11,918 bases of DNA from Larix sibirica (GCA_004151065.3 NWUY0300044114.1:1-11918); one strand, 5' to 3'; counted from the stretch's first letter, positions 1 through 8,143 are shown. The notes: a model not told the origin generated them from the sequence alone. Program-made: numbers and translations.

Positions 1-1
1 G

Positions 2-945
2 AGGATCTCCAAGGTTTTAGTGGAGTTTTAAATGGCAAGAGGTTTACCAGTAGAGGTTGAAATAAAGTCGGGTATGCGTATCTTCAAACAAAAGTTGGAT
101 TATTTTAAAATACCTTTCTGGTGTTATCAGTGCAGAATGACAGGGCATACAATGGAAACTTGTCCTTGGATTTTGAGGGATGTTTGTGATGAATGTGAGG
201 CTGGTTCGAGATCTTATTGGTCACAACTGGGTTTTGATGCAAATTCACCTTAGCAAAACATTGACCTGGGTAAGTTATCTCCTACCTCCGTTACGCCTTA
301 TAAAGATGTATCCAGAGCTGAGTTAGATTTTTATCTGGATGCGGAAAGAATTTTGGATAAACGTATCTCCATCCGCGAAGTTGTTTTAAATTTGGGTGGC
401 CCTAATTAGTCGAGTAGAAATCTTGATTTGGGGGCTAATTGTTACATGGGATTTAACTCCGAGAAGTTCCCTTCAAATCCTGTTCTTGTATAATATTCGT
501 CTATTACTGATATGTCTAGGCTTGAAGGTCAAACTGTGGGTACTTGTCCTTCATCATTGGGTAAGAGAGACTAGGAATCATCTTCAAAAGAAATTGGGCC
601 TCCTCACTTGGATGGGGAAGCTAGGATTTTTACCCTATCTGAGCGTAAGTTATTAGATGATAGTGCTTATGGGTCATAGATGGATGGTGATTTTTTCTCA
701 CCATAGAATATTTACTCGAAGAATCCCTCCCTGACCCAGATATTAAACCCATTCATTTACCCAGATTCCAAAATATCACTATCTGTAAAAGCAAAAAGAA
801 AAGTAGAGATAAACCCCTGTCTGATGACAATTACAAACATGTTTCTGAAAGAATTGTCGAATCTGACAAGGTTTTGTCAAAGTCCCCTTCAGAATTCCTC
901 ACTAGGGATCTTAGAGCATAGCAACCCTCTCTGACCGGTGATTAA
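2..945 (+). pseudogene. LINE copy 1 ORF1 (gag-like, zinc knuckle), broken
   Basis: This is the C-terminal part of ORF1, the nucleic-acid-binding partner protein of plant L1 elements. Frame 2 reads RISKVLVEF, a stop, then MARGLPVEVEIKSG and LDYFKIPFWCYQC, which matches the end of the DUF4283 region and the following zf-CCHC_4 seen in plant LINEs. After a TAG at 251 the same frame still reads sensibly (RAELDFYLDAERILDKR), so the TAG is a premature stop. Near 690 the coding frame moves to frame 1 and runs through a lysine-rich stretch (KSKKKSRDKP) to a TAA at 943-945, with one TAG inside at 919. That TAA overlaps the ATG of ORF2. A separate open frame at 396-656 is a shadow. The 5' end of ORF1 lies outside the window. 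Confidence 0.8.
122..163 (+). other. CCHC zinc knuckle in LINE ORF1
   Basis: The codons read CYQCRMTGHTMETC, an exact CX2CX4HX4C zinc knuckle with all four ligands kept. It is preceded by FKIPFW, the usual lead-in of the zf-CCHC_4 knuckle in plant LINE ORF1 proteins. The knuckle is known to bind single-stranded nucleic acid in gag-like proteins. Confidence 0.9.
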
Positions 946-947
946 TG
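943..947 (+). promoter_or_regulatory. TAATG stop/start overlap between LINE ORF1 and ORF2
   Basis: The ORF1 tail in frame 1 ends GGT GAT TAA, and the A of that stop is the A of the ATG that opens ORF2 (MSMVFINVRGLG). The catalytic Asn of the endonuclease is only seven residues in, so this ATG is the natural ORF2 start. UAAUG overlaps are known to couple translation of two ORFs by termination and reinitiation in the silkworm LINE SART1. A similar role here is inference. Confidence 0.6.
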
Positions 948-1731
948 TCTATGGTCTTTATCAATGTTAGGGGTTTGGGTAAGGCCATTAGGGTTAGGGC
1001 CTTGACCAAAATCTTTCACTCTACTAACCTTGGTATCATTCTATTACATGAAACGATGTGTGTGGATCTTTCTACCATAAACAAACTGGCCCAATGCTTG
1101 AAGGGATGGGAATTCTCTGCTAACAGTTCTGAAGGTCTTTTGGGGGGGGTCTCCTTGTTGGTTGGAATCCACGATTGTATAATTTATGTTCTTTCAAGAC
1201 TAAATGGGGTATCCTTATTGAAGTTAAAAGTGGTAGATATAATAGAAAGATGAACATTTTGAATTGTTACAGGCCTTATAAAGAAAGGAAGAATTTTTGG
1301 AACTCTTTGAAAATTTATGGATTACTTAATATAGAAAACTTCATTATCACAAGTGACCTCAATTTTTCCACTGCAGCCTTTGAAATTTGAGTGAGACTGC
1401 GAGAATGGACAACTTGGCAAATTATTTCTCTGATTTTTTATGTAGTTATGACTTGGTGGATGATCAACCTGTGGTTTATACACTGACTTGGACTAACGGG
1501 AGGAAAGGTGTTGAAGGTATCCATAAAATAATAGACAAGTTTTTAGTTGAAATATCTTTCCTTCAAACTCAACGGTACAGGTCTTGGGTGGGTGAGGAGA
1601 AATTTTTAGACCATTGGCCTATATTCTTCCAATTTGAGAATGAAAGTGAAGCCATGAAGTATCCCTTTAAATTTAATAGCTCTTGGTTATTGAATAAGAA
1701 TTTTGTTCCTTGGTTCGGGATTTCTGGTTGA
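945..1731 (+). pseudogene. LINE copy 1 ORF2 endonuclease domain, broken
   Basis: This is an apurinic-like endonuclease (EEP fold) of the L1 type, which nicks target DNA to prime reverse transcription. Visible motifs are FINVRGLG with the catalytic Asn at residue 7, LLHETM where LQETK is usual (metal-binding Glu kept), GGLLVGWNP, ILNCYRPYKERKNFW, SDLNFS where GDFN is usual (Asp and Asn kept), TLTWTNGRKG, KIIDKFLV and LDHWPIFFQF, the last holding the Asp-His pair. The frame changes at a run of eight G (1142-1149) and again near 1387, so three frames are needed to follow the domain. The final stop near 1729 follows another frame change near 1716, after which the connector continues. It is inactive as it stands. 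Confidence 0.88.
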
Positions 1732-2390
1732 ATTTAAATGATGATGGTGACATGAACCTAATGAACTTGTTTGTGTACAAATTAAAAAAATTAAAATTCA
1801 TGGCTTCGCATTGGATTAAAAGAAGAAATCAGTGGATCAAAAGGAATATCATGAGCTGGAGAGACAAATACAAGATATTCATTTAAGAAATATCAATTAG
1901 ACTCTAGGTGAAACTGATTTCACTCTCCTTAAGGTTCTTGAAAAAAAAAAGACTTTCTCCAAAAGGAAGAAATGGAATGGTGACTTAAGAGTCGGTCCTT
2001 GTGGATCAGTTTGGGCGATAAAAATACTCAATTTTTTCATACTAGTGCTTCTCATATAAAAAATTCCAATGTTGTATGGGATATCTCAGATGTTGGGGGG
2101 AATAAAATCAGTGTTCAGGAATATCTTCAGGCTTCGGTGTGACTTAACGGCTTAGTTGTAAACTGTCAGACTTTTTCCCAAATTCTTCAGTGAAGAGGAA
2201 GCGGCGGAGCTGGGTAAAGAAGTTTCATTAGCAGAGATTGAAGAAACATTGAAGAATTTTTCAAAAGAGAAGAGCCTTGGGCCTGATGACTGGCCAGTTG
2301 AACTATTCTTACATTTCTCCAATATTATGGGTTTGGATATTCTGAAAAATGGTTGAATTATCAAGGACATTTGGATACATTTTTGGGGCT
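1717..2390 (+). pseudogene. LINE copy 1 ORF2 connector and N-terminal reverse transcriptase, broken
   Basis: From 1717 the frame reads VRDFWLNLNDDGDMN and then a lysine- and tryptophan-rich helical stretch (LKKLKFMASHWIKRRN). This is the linker normally found between endonuclease and reverse transcriptase in plant LINEs. It is followed by a less clear stretch with stops. Near 2200 comes EEAAELGKEVSLAEIEETL and then SKEKSLGPDDWPVELF, the conserved entry block of the reverse transcriptase (usually KSPGPDGFP). A TGA follows at 2354-2356, and the reading frame must change near 2380-2390 to continue. The minus-strand open frame at 2152-2370 is a shadow of this block. Confidence 0.75.
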
Positions 2391-3343
2391 CTGAACTCTA
2401 CATTTATCACACTGATCCCTAAATGCAACAAACCAAATACTTTTAGATACTTCAAACCAATTTATTTATGAAATCTCTCCTACAAAATCATTTCAAGGAT
2501 TATTGTTGCTTATTTGAAGTCATTTCTCTCCAAGCAGATTTCTCCTGAACAGTTTGGTTTTCTTGAAGATCGCCAAATCCTAGATGCGATTGGCATATCA
2601 GAAGAAATTTTCATTCTATGAAGAAACAAAAATCTAAGGCTTTATTGCTCAAAATGGATCTTGAAAAAGCATATGACAGGGTTGATTGGGTGTTCTTGAG
2701 ACTGATTCTCATCCCAATTGGCACTCCTCCCTTCATTCTTAACTAGATTATGGCCTGCGTTTCTACTGCAAGTTTTGTTGTTCTAATAAATGGTTTTCCT
2801 TCCATCTTCTTTAAAAGTTCTAGGGATATCCGTTAGGGATTCCCATTATCTCCACTTACTTTCTTATTAATCATTGAAGGGATGAGCAGACTAATAAATC
2901 ATGCCAAAGCGGAAGGTAAAATCAAGGGTTTCAAACTAGTAAAGGACATTACCCTATCTCATCATTTTTTTGTTGATGATATCTTACTTATTGGATTGGA
3001 TTCTATAGAGGAATGGTCAAACTACAAAAGTGTTACTAAAGTTTTCTATGATGCTTCAGGAATGTTGGTAAGCTCCAACAAGTCTATTTTCTATCATTAC
3101 AGGACTGAGGATACAAAGATCGTAGTTATTAAAGATATTTTGCCTTATAATTTCTTTAAGATTGAAAAAGGTTTTAAATATTTAGGTTATATTTTTAATC
3201 CTAATTGTTACAGAAGAAAATATGGGGAATGGCTATTGATGAAGGTCGAATGCATAATTAACAACTGGACTTACAGGCCCCTATCGGTGGGTGGAAGACT
3301 CACCTTAATTAAAGTTGTCCTGACCGACATTCCGGTTTACTAG
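2391..3343 (+). pseudogene. LINE copy 1 reverse transcriptase core, broken
   Basis: This is the catalytic core of the reverse transcriptase. In order it reads FITLIPKCNKPNTFRYFKPI, ISPEQFGFLEDRQILDAI, motif A at about 2645-2689 (LLKMDLEKAYDRVDW, catalytic Asp at 2657), VLINGFPSIFF, motif B (GFPLSPLTFLLIIEGMSRL), and motif C as FVDD (Asp codons at 2975 and 2978) in place of the usual YADD. A thumb-like segment with YLGYIFNP and WLLMKVECIINNW follows. Damage includes a TGA in the IYL-NLSYKII block, a one-base loss near 2607 just before motif A, and TAG codons at 2744, 2834 and 3341 at places where the family has Trp or Gln. All three catalytic aspartates survive. Confidence 0.92.
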
Positions 3344-4434
3344 ATGTCACTCCTGAAAATTTCAAATTCACTCATCAACTCTCTCAGGAAATTCATCTTC
3401 AACTTCCTCTGGACTGGTGGGAAGGACCAGAGCAATCTGACTATGGCCAGATGGGAACGAATTGCGTTTCTAGAGAGTTGTCAGGGGTGGGGCATAAAAA
3501 ATTGTACCTTTTTAATGATGCCCAAAGACTAAAGAGTTTTTGGAGAGGTCTGTTTGGATATTATCTCTCGTCCTCTGTTCTGAAGCTAAAGTATATAAAA
3601 GAAGACGTAATCAAATGGATAAGAAATCCAAAGAAGAAGTTTAGGGGAAGCTATGCAGTATGGATGGGGTTTATCAAGGTCTATAATTGGATGGGAAAAG
3701 ACTTGATTTGGCAAGTTGGAAACAGAGTTATAATTTCAGTTGGAATTGACCCAATTCTTGGCTTGGATGAAAACTATCATCTTCCTGAAGGAATTCTTGG
3801 TTACCTGAGGGTCTATGGTATGATTACTCTTAATTCCATGAGGAAAACGAGGAAGAAGGATGAGGTGAAGGACTACTGGTTTTCGGTGAAGGATATGGGA
3901 TTTGTTGGGCATGATGCTATGGTGTGGAATCAATACATTTACAATTTAAATGTTGTTGGTTGCAAGCTCAACTCAAACAATGACTGTCTATTCTGGAATG
4001 GAAATACATCATTGGGCATCATCACAGTTAATACTGCATACAATGTCATTATCAGAACCAGGTGCATTTATCCTCAGAATTGGTGGTATAAGAAACTATG
4101 GAGCTGGAAAATACCTCTAAAAATTAAATGCTTCATGTGGCATGCCTTACTAGACAGCTTGAAAACTTGGAACAATCTATTGAAGAAGGGATGGTGCGGG
4201 CCAGGCATATGCTTACTATGCACGAATAATGAAGAATCCACCAATCATTTAATGGTTGACTGTGTCTTTACACGTAAGGTGTGGAGCAAGACTCTTTCCC
4301 ATTTGCAGTTTGCACAGTCGTGGGGGAGTGGAAACTTCAACTTGTGCTGTCTTGAATGGTATAGGAATTGCAAAAATTTTCCATATCTTCCAGTGTTGAT
4401 TCCGTGGACTATTTGGCATACACAAATTTGGTAG
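3344..4434 (+). pseudogene. LINE copy 1 ORF2 post-RT region with zf-RVT, broken
   Basis: After the TAG at 3341 the frame reads MSLLKISNSLINSLRKFIF and FLWTGGKDQ, the standard segment after the thumb in plant LINE ORF2. Near an A6 run at 3495-3500 the frame changes, then runs open for over 900 bases: LYLFNDAQRLKSFWRGLF, SVGIDPILGLDENYH, TAYNVIIRTRC, and the zf-RVT domain. The zf-RVT (about 4030-4299) has PLKIKCFMWHALLDSLKTW, then CLLC, NHLMVDC and VWSKTL, giving CX2CX8HX4C with ligand codons at 4210, 4219, 4246 and 4261. Near 4420 another one-base frame change separates it from the RNase H part. The minus-strand open frames at 3736-3933 and 4245-4643 are shadows. Confidence 0.9.
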
Positions 4435-5030
4435 TATTTGAAAACAAAATCCCAAACCAACAGCTCGTAGGTATTCGGATTCAAAATTTGATTAAGGATT
4501 ACAGCAGGATGGAAAATGTTCAAAAGAAACAAAATAAGAGCACCTTTAGTTTCCAGATAAATGAAGCAGTGGCTTTCTTTGATGGTGCAGCGAAGGATGG
4601 TGTTTGTGCTGCAGGTGGAATCATCCTCCTTAATGATGACCACTTCTTCACTCTTAAGTTAAATTGCAGCAGGGGCACTAATATAAAAGTTGAATTAATG
4701 ACGATGTGGGCAATTTTGAAGGTTACCAACTATTTTGGTACTGGAGAGCTTAAAGTCTTTGGAGACTCACGGGTCACAATCAAATGGGCAAGTGGATATT
4801 ATAAGCTGCAGGTTACGTCACTTGTGCATTGGTGTAACAGGATCATGATGGAGATAAAAATGTTCAAAAAAATTACATTTGAGCACATTTATAGATAAAA
4901 CAATACTTGGGATGATACTCTATCTATGGAAGCTTTCGACGGAGAAGAAGGAGTATTATATTGGGAAGAATTTCAGAAAAATCACAGATGTGATGAAGGA
5001 TCTGTGAATTTCTTTAATTTTTTTATTTAG
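4368..5030 (+). pseudogene. LINE copy 1 ORF2 RNase H domain, broken
   Basis: This is a C-terminal RNase H of the plant-LINE type, which degrades RNA in RNA-DNA hybrids. The joining segment reads NLVVFENKIPN. The four acidic active-site residues are all visible: Asp in VAFFDGAAKDG (codon 4581), Glu in IKVELMT (4692), Asp in VFGDSRVTIKW (4764) and Asp in WDDTLS (4914). A TAA at 4896-4898 interrupts the segment HIYR-NN where copy 2 reads HIYRQHN, so it replaces a Gln codon. Reading through it, the frame continues VLYWEEFQK to a natural-looking stop TAG at 5028-5030, at about the same place as the end in copy 2. The minus-strand open frame at 4520-4729 is a shadow. Confidence 0.9.
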
Positions 5031-5215
5031 TTTTGTATTGCCATCTTTAAAGTTTTTGGTTTTTTGAGATGTTGTCAGACATGTCTAGAACTAGTTATGA
5101 CTGATTATTGATAAGCAAGGATGATTATGCCAAAGTCTTTATGACTTGAACTTCATGTACTGTTTAATTCGGTATCGAATATCAATAATATGCTTTTTTC
5201 TACTGAAAAAAAAAA
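5031..5215 (+). mobile_element. LINE copy 1 3' UTR and A10 tail
   Basis: About 185 bases separate the ORF2 stop from a run of ten A at 5206-5215. The stretch 5132-5183 aligns without gaps to 11867-11918 of LINE copy 2: both start AAAGTCT, share CATGTACT near the middle and end GAATATC. This fixes it as the family 3' end, the part the reverse transcriptase would recognise. The sequence after the A tail is flanking DNA. The partner duplication lies outside the window. Confidence 0.85.
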
Positions 5216-5226
5216 GATAGTGATAA

Positions 5227-5672
5227 TTAATTGTTTTCCACTATTTCTATGTATATTTTTATATGTGGCTATGAGCTTATCTTTTTTGCGGCTTTGATCT
5301 TCTTCTTTTTTTTAATTTTTTTTTTTTTTATTTCAGGTTTTTAGTTGTTGTTGGAGTAACCAACTTATTGTTGGTTTTTTTGGGTTTCTCTTCTTTTAAT
5401 CTTCTAGGAGAATTTTTCTATGGATTACTCACTGATATTGGTTTTTGTTTATTCCGTCTAATGAAGTGTAGTATTTTTCTGTCTATAATTTGGACACTAT
5501 TGTTATTCATGTTATGTTGCTAGCCATGTATTTGTCTTTGACTATGGACTTTTCAAATTCTGTTTTAGTCCTTAGTATACATGTGGATATTTCATGTGTT
5601 GGGATGCCTCTTTGTAATTTCCCTATACTATCATTAATTCAATGGAATGTCCTTTTACTTTTGAAAAAAAAA
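5227..5672 (+). mobile_element. Possible 5'-truncated LINE 3' end (different family)
   Basis: The stretch is T- and G-rich without coding signal, like plant LINE 3' UTRs. It ends TTCAATGGAATGTCC, TTTTACTTTTG and nine A (5664-5672), which resembles the end of copy 1 (ATCAATAATATGC, T run, ACTG, A run). The 7-bp word GTGATAA occurs at 5220-5226 and again at 5674-5680, one base after the A run, where a short target-site duplication would lie. Seven bases can match by chance in AT-rich DNA. The open frame at 5490-5750 shows no recognisable protein and runs across the A tract, so I do not call it a gene. Confidence 0.35.
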
Positions 5673-5680
5673 GGTGATAA

Positions 5681-6419
5681 AATCACTTTTCTTGGTTGGT
5701 TACGACTTTCGTCTCTAAGTATACAACATTGTGAAATATTAGTAATGTAATCTTCTATTCTTTAAATTCCATTTATATTTAGGGATTGTTTTGTTTTAAA
5801 AGAGTTGTATCATATTTCCACATGTCTATTATTTATGTGGTTCTTGCAGAATTTTAATCATATTTCATGATCTAAAATCAAGTTATACCAGTCATATTGT
5901 AGGTCCTAAATTCACTTTTGTGTATATTTAAGCGATCTCTTATTTAAAGGGATTAAATTTGGTTTATAAATATTAAGAATATAAATAACTAAATTAAAGA
6001 ATAATTGATATATAAAAGAGAGTAATTATTTAAAAATAAATTTAAATAAAATATATATTAAAATTTGATTTACTAAAATATATATCAACATAAATAAAAT
6101 ATATATCAACATAAATAGTAAAATTTGAGTTACTAAAATATATATCAATATGAAATTTGATTAGTTTTAAGTTTAAGTTTTAATATTAAAATATGAAAAA
6201 TTTATAATTTGAAATGTTCCAAAGAAACAATATGTTTTTATTTATTTATTTGAATAATAAAAGTAAAAAAAAATGCTTTTCCTTATTTATTTGAATAATT
6301 GAATAATGAAAAAAACTTTGAAATGAAAATAAATTTAAGATAACAAACATTTTTTAAATTAATTAAAATAACAATTTAATTGATAATTTATAATAAAAAA
6401 GTTATTGAAATTGGAATCA
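5681..6419. other. AT-rich intergenic DNA
   Basis: No gene seen. The stretch is dominated by A/T runs and short repeats, including the 21-bp units at 6074-6154. A 17-bp word, TTATTTATTTGAATAAT, is repeated exactly at 6242-6258 and 6283-6299. Confidence 0.7.
6060..6154. repeat. Nested AT-rich direct repeats (21-bp and 60-bp periods)
   Basis: The unit TAAAATATATATCAACATAA plus A occurs in tandem at 6074-6094 and 6095-6115, and a third slightly changed copy lies at 6134-6154. On a larger scale, the block starting AAATTTGATTTACTAAAATA at 6061 recurs at 6121 with few changes, exactly 60 bases on. This fits a local duplication of a unit that already held a partial tandem copy. Confidence 0.8.
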
Positions 6420-7080
6420 ACCTACCATGACTTACTACCAACAATATCCTAAATAACAACATCAAAATTAAATAAAAGGCCAACATACTTTCCTTTCAAC
6501 CCAATAAGAATTCAAAGAAACCCCTTTAACCTTCAAGTCTGGCGAACACGAAAGCTACTTCATCAAGTATCTTACTTCAAAATATTCTTTATTATCTGCC
6601 ATATTTGTACGACTTTGATGCATGTTATTCATGGATTACCACCTTTTAAGCACTCCCATTCTATATACCTATATATAGAGGCTTACATAATACATATGGA
6701 GTTTGAGAGCGATTGGTTTCTTCATGAGGGCCTTTGATACCAATTAACTAAGGGTTTCCTTGAGTATCATTGATTATTTGTTGCTACTTGATGTAGTGCA
6801 TAGATTGCTTGTCAAGTTTGCATGATTCCTAAGGTTTATGGCATAGCATATTATGTAGATCATTTCTTCATCATTTGATTGATAACTCTTTGAGGAGGTA
6901 CGCCCTTATTAGGGCACATTTCCCTAGGGCACATGACTTGGGATCTTGGATGGTTTGGATGAAGAGAGAGGAAATTAATCTCTTAAAGGGCATTGCACTT
7001 CGCACACACTCTTTTACTTCTTTCCTTGGGTGTACCTTACACCAAGGGGGTTAGGACTCGCACTATCCAAATGGAAAACA
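6420..7080. other. Unassigned, less AT-rich segment between AT-rich blocks
   Basis: Base composition rises abruptly relative to both sides. It holds a TATA-like box (TATATATAG near 6670-6678), a short direct repeat AGGGCACAT (6911-6919 and 6926-6934) and a hairpin at 7024-7047. No reading frame of useful length or recognisable protein is present on either strand. It could be a relic of an LTR or another transposon, or a non-coding transcript region. I cannot decide. Confidence 0.4.
7024..7047. repeat. Short inverted repeat (hairpin)
   Basis: The arms CCTTGGGTGTA (7024-7034) and TACACCAAGG (7038-7047) pair over ten base pairs with one bulged G and a 3-base loop. Confidence 0.6.
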
Positions 7081-7700
7081 ATGTAAATAAGAAACTCAAT
7101 TTAATGTAATTTTTAAAAAAAAAAAAATTCTAAAGAGCTATATTAATTTTAGCATTGTTAGATTTTTAGGTATCTCATTTCATTATTATTAAGTTTCAAA
7201 CTCTAGATTGTTCAACAAACAACACCTTCAAAACTTGACACTTTATTAAATATTTTATTAAAATCTAATATTTAATTTAAAAAAATAGAAGACATAAAAT
7301 TTATATTCATTTGACATTTTACTAATCTATAAAAGAATTGTTCGAGGACGAGTTTTTTCACAAAAATTTGGCTTTTATTATTTTGTAAAATTTGAATTTA
7401 ATTAATAAAAAATTTAAAAATAAAAATCTAAATCTAAATTTAACTGTATGAAAATTTTGATAATAAAAATTAAATTTCCCATTTAAAAAAAATAGCAGAA
7501 CTTTTAGACGACGGATCAAATATCAAATATCACCCCGCCAACATATCCAACTGCCAATTTTAAGCATAAACAGGAATTAAAATATATTTAAAAATGAAAG
7601 AGCTCGGAGTTTTGTATTCCCATAGAGGGAAGTCTTATGTAATACCTACACGATCTATATGGGCAGGAGAGCTGTGCTACAATTTTACAAAAAAACGTTG
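7081..7700. other. AT-rich intergenic DNA, including the 3' flank of the EF-hand gene
   Basis: No gene seen. The stretch is mostly A/T runs. The part nearest 7700 is the likely 3' UTR of the minus-strand EF-hand gene. On the minus strand an AATAAA lies at 7374-7379, about 325 bases past the stop, and is one possible polyadenylation signal. Plant signals are loose, so this is weak. Confidence 0.5.
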
Positions 7701-7702
7701 GA

Positions 7703-8143
7703 TTAATCTTGTACGGAGTTCTGCAAATCATGGGTGACATGATCCATGGGCACCTTGTGGGCCTCCTCTGCCAGGAACGAAGGGCTCAATCTGATCATTA
7801 TAACACAGAATTCGTTTTGGTCGAGGGCCCCATCGCCGTCCAAGTCACCTTCTTCGATCATCGCGTGGAGCTCCTCGTCCTTCATGTGATCCAGTCCCAG
7901 GAGCGCGGCGTTCTTCTTGAGACTGTGGAAGGTTATGACGCCTCTCTCTGGATCTGCCAGGAGACGGAAGCCATTGCAGAGCTCCTCCATGAGACCCTCC
8001 TCCCCGAGTTTCTCCGCCATCACAGGAAGATAGTCCTCAAAGTGGAAGGCCAAATCGGATTTGTCCTCTAACTGAAAGGGCACATTGGATTTGTCCTCCA
8101 TTTCCTTTGTCATTTGGGCATCCAAGCCTGTTTCTGCAGACAT
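7703..8143 (-). CDS. KIC/PBP1-like single EF-hand calcium-binding protein
   Basis: The predicted product is a 146-residue soluble acidic protein of the plant KIC/PBP1 group, small Ca2+ sensors. Known members bind the kinesin-like calmodulin-binding protein (KIC) or the kinase PINOID (PBP1) in a Ca2+-dependent way. The family signature EDYLPVMAEKLGEEGLMEEL and GFRLLADPERGVIT is followed by one canonical EF-hand loop, DLDGDGALDQNE (residues 100-111 from this start), with Asp at positions 1, 3, 5 and 9 and Glu at 12, then FCVIMIRLSP. The first helix-loop region (DPERGVITFHSL) lacks the ligand Glu at position 12 and is probably non-binding. I start at the ATG at 8143 (MSAETG). An ATG at 8185 would add 14 residues (MITFFLSSSS), but it lies inside a TATA-like motif. 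There is no intron, frameshift or stop, and the gene is visibly GC-richer than its surroundings. Which family member it is orthologous to cannot be told. Confidence 0.88.
   Translation of the reverse strand: MSAETGLDAQMTKEMEDKSNVPFQLEDKSDLAFHFEDYLPVMAEKLGEEGLMEELCNGFRLLADPERGVITFHSLKKNAALLGLDHMKDEELHAMIEEGDLDGDGALDQNEFCVIMIRLSPSFLAEEAHKVPMDHVTHDLQNSVQD
8039..8098 (-). repeat. 30-bp in-frame tandem duplication inside the EF-hand gene
   Basis: Plus-strand units 8039-8068 and 8069-8098 match at 24 of 30 positions. In the protein they give EDKSNVPFQL followed by EDKSDLAFHF, directly before the conserved EDYLPVMAEK block. The duplication keeps the frame and lengthens the acidic N-terminal tail by ten residues. 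Confidence 0.85.

Larger units (their letters stand above)
1..5215 (+). mobile_element. L1-type LINE retrotransposon, copy 1 (5' end outside window)
   Basis: The sequence reads in order as a plant L1-clade non-LTR retrotransposon: an ORF1 nucleic-acid-binding protein with a CCHC knuckle, then an ORF2 with endonuclease, connector, reverse transcriptase, zf-RVT and RNase H, a 3' UTR of about 185 bp and a terminal run of ten A. Such elements copy themselves by nicking target DNA and reverse transcribing their RNA at the nick. Here both reading frames are broken by in-frame stops and at least six or seven frame changes, so the copy cannot encode working proteins. The left edge of the window lies inside ORF1, so the 5' UTR, the start of ORF1 and the left target-site duplication cannot be seen. 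The order of domains and the motifs make the family call secure. Confidence 0.93.

Noticed and set aside
396-656. 86-residue open frame inside LINE ORF1
   Set aside because: Another frame over the same bases carries the ORF1-like sequence up to about 690; this one is a hydrophobic shadow.
2152-2370. 72-residue minus-strand frame
   Set aside because: Antisense shadow of the conserved entry block of the LINE reverse transcriptase.
5490-5750. 86-residue hydrophobic open frame
   Set aside because: It runs across an A9 tract, in T-rich DNA that gives Leu/Phe/Ile by default. More likely LINE-type 3' UTR.
7709-8071. 120-residue open frame on the plus strand
   Set aside because: It lies antisense to the EF-hand gene, has no recognisable domain, and its frame is explained by the GC-richer codons on the other strand.
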